Source of the DNA: Amoebidium appalachense
Taxonomy: Eukaryota > Ichthyosporea
NCBI GenBank assembly: GCA_963693365.1
Contig: CAVNZM010000003.1
Location: 372,001 to 436,000 of the forward strand
DNA: 64,000 nt
Direction of reading: 5' to 3'
The position numbers and the translations under genes were made by a program. Positions 53,705 to 64,000 of this stretch are shown here, piece after piece; positions within the stretch are counted from its first letter, which is position 1, and every line of letters begins with the position of its first letter. The notes under the pieces were generated by a model. That model ran no database searches. It saw nothing but the letters and a program-made list of their open reading frames with translations, and had not been told where the DNA came from.

Positions 53705-56700
53705 TGCGCTATAATTTTGTAGTGATGTGTTTCTCAAGCCAATCAATACATCTAATAAACAGGTCGTAGTTACGCGTGTTTAGTATAAAATCAAGGATGT
53801 TGTAATTTACAGGTAGGCTATCTTTCTGGGTGTCTGTTGTGAATGTGACGTGTGTGTGTTGCGGTATTATGTGGTCTATCAAACTACATTTGGCGATACA
53901 TGACCGGTTAAACTGGTGTGTGTGTGTGTTGTTTGGGCATGCAAATGATGCCACCTTATACTTATTAGATCTCCACTGTATAGCACGTGTACAGTAAAAG
54001 CGTGGTAATTGATCAATAATACCATCAGCTAGAGAAAGACCAGTTCTACAGGAAGGTAATATGTATTTAGGTGTTATACACTTGCGAGTGCCATATTTGG
54101 CAATATGGTTGAGGCGGTCAGTATATATAAAACGAGACATAAGGCTTAGTTTTTCAAGGTGTATGCTTTCATCGGGTCTAGTGTCGTGTGGTATCTTTTT
54201 CCATTTGTTATATTGCGTGATTATCTTGTGATTGTGTACATGTTTAATAAGTAAGTGGCAGTCCAAAGTCACACACACACTATTGCGGGGTTTATTTGTA
54301 TTTGTGCCCAGGGGAGAAGGGGAGAGAGAGGGGAGGAAAGAGGGGAGAGGTGAGGAGGGGACAGGTCGGATAGAGAAGAGAGGGTGGGAGGGCAAATACT
54401 TCTTTAAGCGGCTTATGTGCTTATTGAATTTCAGCGCGAGATAGGATACTCTAGCAGCTATTGGGACCAGACCATATATCGAGAGCGTTACAGGCCCAGG
54501 TTTACAACAGTTGTTAGATAGAAAGGAGGCAACTTCTGCTTCAAGGAAATTTGCCAGGGGTTTAAGCGCTCTAGTTCTCTCTTTCTTGATCCAAGCGGCG
54601 AGAAGGGGTAAACCATATTCACATGCCGGGAAGACAAAAGTGCGAATAAATGTAAGTCTAATAGAAGGATGGGCGGGTGTGTCTTTAAAAATATTAGCCG
54701 AGAAGAAAGCTAACCGCTTACGAGCCAACTCTACCCTCTTTTCGACCATATGGGGGAACATAACACCAACAGAATCAACCGGAACACCAAGATATTTGTA
54801 TTCTGGAACTATAGGTACAGGTTTAGATGATAATGTAAATGTGTGTAAATTGTTAGCTATATCAGGTACAAGAACACCACATTTGTCTATGTTAAGGATC
54901 ATAAGGTTTGCCTTGCACCACTCTGACACTACATCGAACAATCTTTGCAGGCGTCTAGGGGTACGGGCAAGGAGGGACAGATCATCAGCATAGAGAAGTG
55001 CAGGCGGAAAGTTATTAATAGGGTCATCGTTTTCGGCGTAAATCTTGACAGCCAAATCATCTATAAATAGGTTAAACAAAAAGGGGCTAAGCAATGAACC
55101 CTGCAAGAGACCTCTAGTACGAGCAAAACCATATGAAAGATGCCCATTAACCACAGCTCTACCATAGGTTTGAGACAAGAGTGCTTCTAACAGAACACCA
55201 ATGCAGTGTGGTACACCCCGTGCAGCAAGCTTTTCCCATAGGAGACCAGGGGAGACAGAATCGTAAGCAGTTTTCCAATCAATAAAGCCAACATATTGTG
55301 CACCAACTTGCATAGAATCGTGCAGTGCCATTATTTGAACATAACATGAATTGTTTTTACGAAAAGCGGATTGGCATGGGTGTATGTGAAGAATAGATTG
55401 AAACCTAGGGTGATGTGCAAATAACCTAAGTAAGCAAGCTTCAAAGAATCTACGAACAACCTGGGTTAGTGTAATGGGGCGAAAGGATGATATGGGGCCC
55501 TCAGAGTCCTTCTTAACTATGGGGATCACTAAGGTATCTAACCAAGATGACGGGACATGTCCACATTTAACACACCAAGAAAAGAGAGAGCTTAACATGA
55601 TAGTAAGATCAGGTTTAATAGCACGATCACTTTCCTTTTGTGGGTAGGAGGGAACAAGGATTTTAAGAAACCCAGCAGGGAGTCCATCAGGTCCACAAGA
55701 CTTACTAGAGCTATAACTAGATATCACAGACCATATGGCATCGGGACTGAAAAAGGGGAGGATCGATTCTATGGGGATAGATGGGTCTACAGGCCACACA
55801 ATAGGTTTCTGAGCGGGGGTCCTATCTTTAAACAGTTCCGAGAAATACTTATCAGAGTCTATGAGGGGGTCTCCAGTGGTATCACCAATAATACGAGCAG
55901 GGGGGCCAAATCGATTCATACTAGCAAGCCGGCGCAAGCTTTCCTTTTGAGACAGGGGTTCACCTAGTCTAGCGGGAGTGGTGTTTGGTAACAAGAGAGC
56001 ATCGGGATATTCCTTCCTACCACCGCCAGCATAATCACCGAGATCTATCAAATCATCAACAATAAAGTTAGTGCATGTATCTAGTACGAGATGTGAATCT
56101 GGCCTGGCTTGTGCAGATTCTAATAGGCGCATATATATAGGGTGTTTCGTAGCATAGCATACACATACATCAACTCTACCCCACTGTGACTTAAGCTGGG
56201 ATAGACGGAGGCGAAAGGTGGGAGGAGGAGGGGGGAGCAGATCAAGGGAGATCTTAGGTAGGAAAAGGATAGGAGAGTCTTTTGACTCGGGTTTATTGAT
56301 CCGTACGCGTTGATGAAGGCAACGTACAGCCACAGGCTCTATAACCACCAATAGAACTGAAAAAGCCAATTGCAAAGCTACGAAATAAAAATAAAGCGAC
56401 AAGTGACAAAGGACACCAGCGGGCAAAACCTTAAGTGTACGTGTATGCGTGAAACTAGTTTGCTCCAACTAGTCGTATGCATCGATGTTGACCAGACCAC
56501 ACTCCGCAAGAAGACATCATTACTGCTCCTTCCCAACAGGCCCCCCTCAAAACCTATCGGGGCACAGCAAGCTGTTCAGCCTCTAAAAGAGCAATGCAGA
56601 CCAATTCTGAGCTAAAAAACAATCCCAACGGGCCCGACCCCTAGATAACCCGGAGAAACTGCATCTAGCTCTCTGATAAGGTGGCCTAGCTGTGGCAGGA

Positions 56701-56930
56701 CACACAGAAAAACACAATTACAGAATGCATGCAAGCAAACCCGGTCATTGCCATACGTCTGGAGGCTAAGGACTGGCAGTCACTTGGAAAGCTCCCCGAC
56801 GACCAAATAGCCGCCCCTCCACTCACGCAGCGCAGAAGTAGCTGAAGAAGTTGCAGCAGCCCACCGCCAATAGGTCGCGTAGATGGAAATCATTGTCCCT
56901 TGAATTGACAAGAGCAGTGGGTTTTTTATC
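53627..56930 (-). mobile_element. Non-LTR (LINE-like) retrotransposon
   Basis: A minus-strand element with one long ORF (next entry), a 5' region of about 460 bp before the ORF Met, and a 3' end that runs directly into a (CA)n array (53627-53700 on the sense strand). The 5' limit is set by similarity to the second copy at 62886-63466, which ends near 56858; the element may extend to about 56930. No long terminal repeats are seen. Target-site duplications could not be recognised because the 3' flank is a microsatellite. The CA-rich 3' tail, rather than poly(A), may mean tailing or insertion at microsatellite targets; that is inference. Confidence 0.8.
53709..56468 (-). CDS. Reverse transcriptase of a non-LTR retrotransposon
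   Basis: A 919-residue open frame. The reverse transcriptase core is clear: FRPITLTQVVRRFFEA (fingers), FIDWKTAYDSV near residue 400 (motif A with the first catalytic Asp), LQGSLLSPFLFNLFIDDL (motif B), LLYADDLSLLA near residue 494 (motif C, catalytic YADD) and EYKYLGVPVD (motif E). The C-terminal third has a Cys/His cluster (CPNNTHTHQFNRSCIAKC) of the kind seen as a zinc knuckle in such proteins. The first 60 or so residues look like translated 5' leader, so the true start may be further in. I recognise no endonuclease domain, either upstream (apurinic type) or as a C-terminal PD-D/E motif. The frame has no stop or frameshift, suggesting a recent insertion. Confidence 0.9.
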   Translation of the reverse strand: MEQTSFTHTRTLKVLPAGVLCHLSLYFYFVALQLAFSVLLVVIEPVAVRCLHQRVRINKPESKDSPILFLPKISLDLLPPPPPTFRLRLSQLKSQWGRVDVCVCYATKHPIYMRLLESAQARPDSHLVLDTCTNFIVDDLIDLGDYAGGGRKEYPDALLLPNTTPARLGEPLSQKESLRRLASMNRFGPPARIIGDTTGDPLIDSDKYFSELFKDRTPAQKPIVWPVDPSIPIESILPFFSPDAIWSVISSYSSSKSCGPDGLPAGFLKILVPSYPQKESDRAIKPDLTIMLSSLFSWCVKCGHVPSSWLDTLVIPIVKKDSEGPISSFRPITLTQVVRRFFEACLLRLFAHHPRFQSILHIHPCQSAFRKNNSCYVQIMALHDSMQVGAQYVGFIDWKTAYDSVSPGLLWEKLAARGVPHCIGVLLEALLSQTYGRAVVNGHLSYGFARTRGLLQGSLLSPFLFNLFIDDLAVKIYAENDDPINNFPPALLYADDLSLLARTPRRLQRLFDVVSEWCKANLMILNIDKCGVLVPDIANNLHTFTLSSKPVPIVPEYKYLGVPVDSVGVMFPHMVEKRVELARKRLAFFSANIFKDTPAHPSIRLTFIRTFVFPACEYGLPLLAAWIKKERTRALKPLANFLEAEVASFLSNNCCKPGPVTLSIYGLVPIAARVSYLALKFNKHISRLKKYLPSHPLFSIRPVPSSPLPSFLPSLSPSPLGTNTNKPRNSVCVTLDCHLLIKHVHNHKIITQYNKWKKIPHDTRPDESIHLEKLSLMSRFIYTDRLNHIAKYGTRKCITPKYILPSCRTGLSLADGIIDQLPRFYCTRAIQWRSNKYKVASFACPNNTHTHQFNRSCIAKCSLIDHIIPQHTHVTFTTDTQKDSLPVNYNILDFILNTRNYDLFIRCIDWLEKHITTKL

Positions 56931-57144
56931 TTTTTAGTACAGAGTTTTTATCTAAGAGGTGTGAGAGGTGCGGTGGGATGATGTAGAGCTTTAGCTGGGC
57001 CTGTTTTCTTCAACGTACAGGTAACAGTGGTAAAACAGTGGTAAGACGTAGCTTGTTCGCAGGTCATATATCAGCTGCACAGTGCCCTTGGATATGTGTG
57101 CTACAAATCATGAATTCGAAATACATAGGTATACAGGTACCACA

Positions 57145-57252
57145 TCAGTTCATTATGTCCCCGTGCATGGAATCAAAGCTAGCATGATAGTCCTCGGGCA
57201 TGCGCACCAGCAGGCGGCATGCAGTGAGGATGGGATGGAAAAAGCCGCGTGA
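57145..57252 (-). CDS. Possible orphan last exon
   Basis: Downstream of an acceptor (CGCACGCAG) the minus strand reads 35 codons, including GFFHPILTACRLLVRMPEDY and ending in TGA. The composition is protein-like and it lies outside simple repeats. I do not recognise the family and no upstream exon is certain. The plus strand of the same interval is also open between an AG and a GTGAGG, so orientation is not settled. Confidence 0.3.
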   Translation of the reverse strand, partial: SRGFFHPILTACRLLVRMPEDYHASFDSMHGDIMN

Positions 57253-57313
57253 CTGCGTGCGGAGTGGGCAGGTGAGGGTGGTGGTGGTTGTGGTGGTGTG
57301 CGTGTGTGTGTGT

Positions 57314-57354
<41 letters not shown>

Positions 57355-57625
57355 CAATGAGGAACGTCACTATAGGAAGCACTATTACATAGGGTTAGGG
57401 TTTAGGGTTGCACACGGTGCAGAACAACTCAATATATCAGACCCTGTAACGGTCCTCAGCGGGGACCCAGTGGCATTATATTCACGAGCTTGGATCCCTT
57501 CTAATAGGCTCCAAGGGGAGGGAAGGGGAGGGGGTGGGGGGGGGGGGGGGGGGGGGGGCTTCTGTGTGGAGCATGTGAGCTGTATGGGGGACTCGGAGCG
57601 GGAGGGTCACGGCAAAGGGGGAGAA

Positions 57626-57657
<32 letters not shown>

Positions 57658-58005
57658 ACAGTAAACCGAAACCCAGGGTAACTGGAATGACTTTTGTTGA
57701 CATATTGGCCGTGCACCAGCCAGGGTGGCACGACCTTCCTAGCCCGGCCATACATATGACCATGACTCAGATTTTAAAGTTCTATGTTCATTGGTTCGAG
57801 CCAGGATACTATACTATATAGAGAACCCGAAGGAAGGGGGAAAAAAGAAGAAAGAAAATGACAAGAAGGAAGCCAGAAGGAGATAAAAGAGAGAAAGAGA
57901 GACAGAAGAAGAGAGATTAGGAAGAGAAAACAAAGCTACCACCTATTCAAAAACAAAACTACCACCTATTCACATGAATAATACAGTAAGTTTTAAGATA
58001 AAAAT

Positions 58006-59325
<1,320 letters not shown>

Positions 59326-61333
59326 TTTGGCGTTTGGGGAACCGAAAACTGTGAAGTAGAGCCTACGTAAGTAATTGAACAGCAGATGTGACTTTTGAGC
59401 TTTTGGGATGGAGATGGGGGAAGAGATCAGAAGGGAGAAGAGATGATAGGAGAAGAGTAAAAGGGAAACAAAGCTGAAAGCTATCTGGAATAAAGCAATT
59501 CGAGGGCAAGTGGTTGAGAAAGGGGGAAAAGGAAGGAGGAAGGAGGGGGGGAGGGGGAGGGGGGGGGGGGGGGGAGAAGGGCGAGGGGGGGGGGGGGGGG
59601 GGGGGGGGGAGGGGGAGGAGAGGGACCGTCTGCATTAGGGAAACGGGTGGTCGGTGGTACGGAGATCGCGAGGGCGGAGTTACACTAAGAAGTGTTATCT
59701 CAGTGACCAACGAAGTTAGGCAGGCAGAGAGAGGTTGCAAGGGTAGGGAGAGGCAGCCATGCAAAAGCCAAGGTTTTTGCAGCAGACGATTTCGGTGCGT
59801 GTCTGAGTTGCTCGCTATGTGTTTGAGGTTGTGCTGAACTTTTCCACTAGCATGATGAGAAGGGTAAAAGAAAAACTCACCGGTTACTGAAAGGGTTGAG
59901 GTGTGGAAGTGAAGGCGAAAGAAAAAAGGATTCTGAGGGGCATGGTGACTCAACAGCCAAATATAAGGGCCAGTTTCTTACCATACATGGTATGTGTTGC
60001 TACAACCAATAATATGCTTTGAAAAACATGACCATCGTATTTTGCTGATATGTAGCGAATCAGATTGTGCTGTTGAAGGCAGTGAAAAGGATCATCGATG
60101 CCATGAATGTTCGGCGGCTCTTTTCCATGCATTTTCAAAGTTTTCCGGTTTTTACTTTTCTATGCCTATAATTTACTCAAAATATTTTTAATTAAACAAA
60201 ATATTCTTTTCGCCGCGGAGGCAGTCGCAAAGCCTCGGAGGCTCGAGGGACTCGGGCCGAAAACGCTCCGTTTTAGTTACTAAATATGGCAACATGTTTC
60301 AGGTGCACCAATCATAACGTCTATAATTACATCCAATCACAATCTTCATTTTGTCTTGAGCTAATCAGCGACCGGCACCTACATCTCACTTTCGCCGCCT
60401 TCTCCGCACAGAAACTTTTCAGAAAAGAAACTGACGGAGTACGGAGGCACTTCTCGTTCAGGCGCCGCTTCTGTGCAGTCGGTCTTTCTGTGTCCTGAAT
60501 CTGTTTTCTTCAATGGTTTAGCAACACAAAAGGCAAGGTCAGCGTTTATTTAGTGCCGATAGGGGGTCTTTGTCGGCTTAGGTGGGTGACTGCGAAATTT
60601 TTTGCCTGTGTGGGCTGTGTGCTGCCTACACACACACACACCTGTACACACACAAGCCTCCCCTTCCCGCATGACTACCCTATCCCGACTCACCATCCCT
60701 TCAGCATTCAACCCCTCCCCCCCCCTCCTCCCCGCCCCCCCATTCCTCCTCCTTTCTTTGTTTGGCCCTCCCCTCTCACCCTCCCTTTCCCTTGCCCCTT
60801 CTCCTCCCTCGCTTGCTCCCTTCATCCCCCACCCCCCCCTCCCCCCCTCCTCCGGCCAGCTCCCCCTCCCCCCTCCCCCTCCCCCCCCCCCCCCCCGTTC
60901 CCTATCCCCCCGCCACATATTCTTGGGTTCTCAACTCACCGCTCATGGTCGTAAAGGTGTGGGTGTGTATGTGGGTGTTTATTTGGGGTGGGGGGGGAGG
61001 GATGACGGGGGGTTGTTGGTGGTGTGTGCCCCGGGGCGGTGGGGTGGGGAGGGGGGGGGGGAAGGGGGGTGGGGAGGGGGGGGGGGGAACAAGATGCTTG
61101 GGTGTTGTATGGGTGTCCTTGTGTCCTGGGTTTAGTTATTTCAATAGTGCATTAGTATGGTGTGGGGTATCTTATGTAATTTGTAGCGCGTGAGAATATT
61201 TATAGCTGTATTCCATGGCCCAGTAAATGATTCCTGTTGTCTTGGTACCTCGCCCCGGAGTGTAGCCGTCTAGTCTAGCTTGGGCTATTGGTAAACTAAT
61301 TGTGAACTAGCTATGCTTGTATGTGGGCTATTG
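59326..61333. other. TPI upstream region
   Basis: Two forward CCAATCA(T/C) motifs near 60307 and 60331 and a GC-rich, CpG-containing patch at 60210-60270 may belong to a promoter. G tracts lie at 59540-59610 and 61040-61087, pyrimidine-rich DNA at 60710-60910. No gene is supported. Confidence 0.35.
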
Positions 61334-61475
61334 TTAACCATCATAACGTCCATATAAGTTAGGATCTAATCTAATTAGCTGGATAAGAGTGTCTACATCT
61401 TGGGTAAGCTGCTCCTCTGACCAATATTGAACAAATAAAGCACTCATGCAGTACCAGCGTACCTTTGACTTGCAT
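61334..61475 (-). CDS. Possible last exon of an unknown small gene
   Basis: The minus strand carries an open stretch with WSEEQLTQDVDTLIQLIRLD, NLYGRYDG and TAA; it looks like real protein rather than repeat translation. A possible first exon starts at ATG 61874 (MSTNFGTPQRVAPKKR) followed by GTACCG. The two cannot be joined with confidence through the (CA)n and C-rich DNA between them. Function unknown. Confidence 0.35.
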
Positions 61476-61563
61476 TCCCCGACTATTGTGAGGTTGGGCG
61501 AAAGGGTGTGATGTACGAGGCACCAGAAGAACGGACAAAACGGGGTTTGAACGGGTGTGGGTC

Positions 61564-61612
<49 letters not shown>

Positions 61613-61974
61613 AACCGGGGGGAGGGGAAGGAGGGAGAAGGGAGGCAAAGTAAATCTGGTTAGGCTTATAGCAGGTGGTCTAGACACCTTCGAACTGTGA
61701 GGTGAAAATGGTAGGTCGAGGGGGGGGGGGGGGGGGGGGGCACCGGGGTTGCTGAGTACTAGGGCAGTGGTTGAGGTGGTCCACCCCCTAGCCCGAATGG
61801 GCACTCGGACGATACGGTACACGCTTTTTAGGTGCTACTCTCTGGGGTGTACCAAAATTTGTGGACATGATTTCTGGTTTTCTGTATCCTTCTCCCATAC
61901 ATAATCTCCCCCCCCCCCCCAAAAAAAAAAAAAAAAAAAAAAAAAAACCACCACCACCACCACCACCACACGCA

Positions 61975-61975
61975 G

Positions 61976-62037
<62 letters not shown>
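61975..62037. repeat. (CA)n microsatellite with adjoining C/A homopolymers
   Basis: C14 and A27 runs (61907-61947), (CCA)n, then about 60 bp (CA)n. Confidence 0.95.
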
Positions 62038-62039
<2 letters not shown>

Positions 62040-62105
62040 TCGGCATGGACAGGCGCGCACACCACCCAGTTCTCAAGTCACTTCCCGTTACGTGGCACTG
62101 CACTG

Positions 62106-62145
<40 letters not shown>

Positions 62146-62393
62146 TTCATTCATACACTATAATACAGCATACATAGTTGTGTGGGTACTAGTAGTCCCC
62201 GATATAAATTCTGTACATAGTTGTGTTTGAATAGCTCCATTAAGGTTCCTTTCTTGCACCCAAAGGTCATTTTAGTGCACCCATCTTGCCGGAGCACTTC
62301 TGGTGTGGTTAACTTGGAGGCAGTCCCTTGTCTTTTTTTTTTTTTTTTTTTTTTGAGGGAAAGGGGAAGGGCGGGGCTTGGGGGGGGGGGGGA

Positions 62394-62603
62394 GGGGCTG
62401 AGGCCCCGACGTTATTATAGTGATCTGTGTTTGGATGTTGGTTTTCGAAGAAATATATTTTTCTTTGAGCCCCTCTTTGAGCCCCTCGACTGTGTTGGCA
62501 AGAAACGAATTTCAAACATCAACTCCGTTCCAACTGAAACATATGGAACATGGCCGCGATCATTATACACAGATCACTATAATAACGTCGGGGCCTCAGC
62601 CCC
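62394..62603. mobile_element. 210-bp foldback element with 37-bp perfect arms
   Basis: Arms 62394-62430 and 62567-62603 are exact reverse complements, starting GGGGCTGAGGCCCCGACG. The symmetry continues outward as a G run on the left and a C run on the right. No ORF in the 136-bp centre. Confidence 0.75.
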
Positions 62604-62885
62604 CCCCCCCCCCCCCCCTTTTCCGCCCCTCCGGATCCCCCCTTCCCCCCTCCCCCTTACCCCCTCCTCCCAACTCCCCCCAAACCCCCTTTCATCCCCC
62701 CCCCCCTCCCCAACCACCGCCTTCACCACCACACACTGCACACACCACCCCGGGCTTTCTCTCTCGTGCTTGGCCCCATCGTCTCCATATTTTCCGAGGA
62801 AAAGACAATAAACCTAACCCCCCCCCCCCCCCCCAACACGATTCCACTCTTTCACTCGTACCGTCAAATTCGTCTTCCCCCTTCT

Positions 62886-63466
62886 CTTGACTGGGATTTA
62901 TTGATCAGTGGTGCAGTGGATATGGAGGCAACGTGCAGCCACAGGCTACATGACCACCAAAATAACCGACTTCGAAAGAGCCACAGCGATGAAATAAAAA
63001 ATACAACAACAAGTGACCAAGGGACACCAGCGGGCAAAGGTACAAGCGTACGTGTATGCGTGAAACTAGTTTGCTCCAACTAGTCATATGCCGATATGTT
63101 GACCAGACCACACTCCGCAAGAAGACATCATTACTGCTGCCCCCCAACAGGCCCCCCTCAAAACCTACCGGCGCACAGCAAGCAAGTCAGCCCCTTAAAG
63201 AGCAATGCAGATCAAATCCGAGCGAGAAAACAATCCCCACGGGCCCGTCCCCTAGAAAACCCGCAGAAGCTGTCTCTAACTCTTTGATAAGGTGGCCTAG
63301 TTGTGGCAGGACACACAGGAAAACACAACTACAGAATGCATGCAAGCAAACCCAGTCATTGCCATGCTGAAGGCTGAAAACACGGCAGCCACAAGGAAAG
63401 CTCCTCGATGACCCAGTAGCTACCCCTCCACTCACGCAGTGCAGAAGCAGTTGAATTAGTTGCCCC
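62886..63466 (-). mobile_element. 5'-only copy of the retrotransposon
   Basis: About 580 bp closely resemble the 5' region of the element at 56285-56858, in the same orientation, for example around TAGTTTGCTCCAACTAGTC and GATAAGGTGGCCTAG. None of the reverse transcriptase core follows: the similarity stops at 62886 and pyrimidine-rich unrelated DNA begins. Most degraded LINE copies lose the 5' end, so this copy is unusual. It may be a non-autonomous relative sharing the 5' region or a deletion product. Confidence 0.75.
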
Positions 63467-63509
63467 CTTCCTTCGTTTCCCCCCCAGGGCCCCTGCCCCC
63501 CACCCACCC

Positions 63510-63548
<39 letters not shown>

Positions 63549-63577
63549 AAATAGAAAAAATAAAAAAAATAACCCAG

Positions 63578-63643
63578 GTCTCTCAGACGATACTGTGACG
63601 AATTCTGCAGCTGCCACGGCGTATACACTACACACAGTGCATG
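63578..63643 (+). CDS. Possible internal exon at the window edge
   Basis: A 66-nt segment between AATAACCCAG and GTAAGT reads LSDDTVTNSAAATAYTLHTV on the plus strand. The splice borders are good and the composition is ordinary. The rest of any gene would lie beyond the window. No family was recognised. Confidence 0.25.
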
Positions 63644-64000
63644 GTAAGTCCATAAGATGGTTTGTGAATCCAGGTAAGTGATTGGGGTATGCTACATTGT
63701 AGGTTTGCATATGAAATGATGTAAGTCTTCTTATGGGCACACCCGAGGGATTTTCGTAATTCATCAGGCAAGGTCACACACACGGTGGGTGCGAGTTGAA
63801 AAACGGAGCCGACGGTGATGTCATACGGTAATGATTTTGTTCGTTTACCATATATTTGTATGTCATGTGTGTGTGTGCATGTGTGTGCGTGTGCGTGTGC
63901 GTGTGCGTGTATGTGTGTGTCTAGACGCGCACGCGCACGGGGGTGTGTGTGTGCGTTCGTGCCTGTGTGTGTGTGTGTGTATGTGAGTATGTGCGCGCGC

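Noticed and set aside
54232-55967. Plus-strand frames opposite the reverse transcriptase
   Set aside because: They are shadows of the minus-strand RT ORF.
57780-57830. tRNA-like GGTTCGAGCC segment
   Set aside because: No acceptor stem or A box at the right distance; no tRNA could be folded by eye.

Overview
The window is nuclear DNA of an intron-rich eukaryote. It carries four well-supported protein genes: a type I DnaJ/Hsp40 co-chaperone (minus strand), a vinculin homologue (plus), a complete EXOC6/Sec15 exocyst subunit (minus) and a triosephosphate isomerase (minus). Vinculin together with the exocyst suggests an opisthokont or close relative. The relatively short introns, high simple-repeat load and non-animal look of the vinculin favour a unicellular relative of animals, such as an ichthyosporean. 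This placement is inference; no rRNA or mitochondrial marker is present to test it.

Layout. 1-5.4 kb: repeat-rich DNA with remnants of the 3' end of a non-LTR retrotransposon (about 4.0-4.5 kb). 6.0-13.5 kb: DnaJ gene, seven exons solved, last exon uncertain. 13.5-17.4 kb: divergent intergenic region with a possible small gene end at 14.4 kb, a long (CT)n tract, and a perfect palindrome containing CCAAT boxes about 350 bp upstream of vinculin. 17.4-29.2 kb: vinculin, at least 15 exons. 29.2-30.25 kb: short convergent spacer. 30.26-52.9 kb: Sec15, 22 exons that join in frame to 783 residues. 53.3 kb: possible first exon of a divergent gene. 53.6-56.9 kb: non-LTR retrotransposon with a 919-residue reverse transcriptase ORF. 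57.1 kb: possible orphan last exon. 58.0-59.3 kb: TPI, two exons. 59.3-64 kb: weak coding candidates, a foldback element and a second copy of only the 5' part of the retrotransposon.

The most unusual property is in the introns. They are filled with (GT)n/(CA)n arrays and long G or C runs, and many splice sites lie inside the microsatellites, with donors opening (GT)n and acceptors closing (CA)nCAG. At least eight exon edges, mostly in Sec15, have degenerate tandem copies of the exon-intron junction spreading into the neighbouring intron. Introns also host short interspersed repeats that abut G tracts, foldback elements, a 750-bp terminal-inverted-repeat element and three coding-like patches on the opposite strand, one of which is clearly an LPCAT/LPEAT-type acyltransferase exon.

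The four main genes are housekeeping or cytoskeletal/trafficking genes without operon logic. Almost all remaining open frames are translations of simple repeats and are not annotated.
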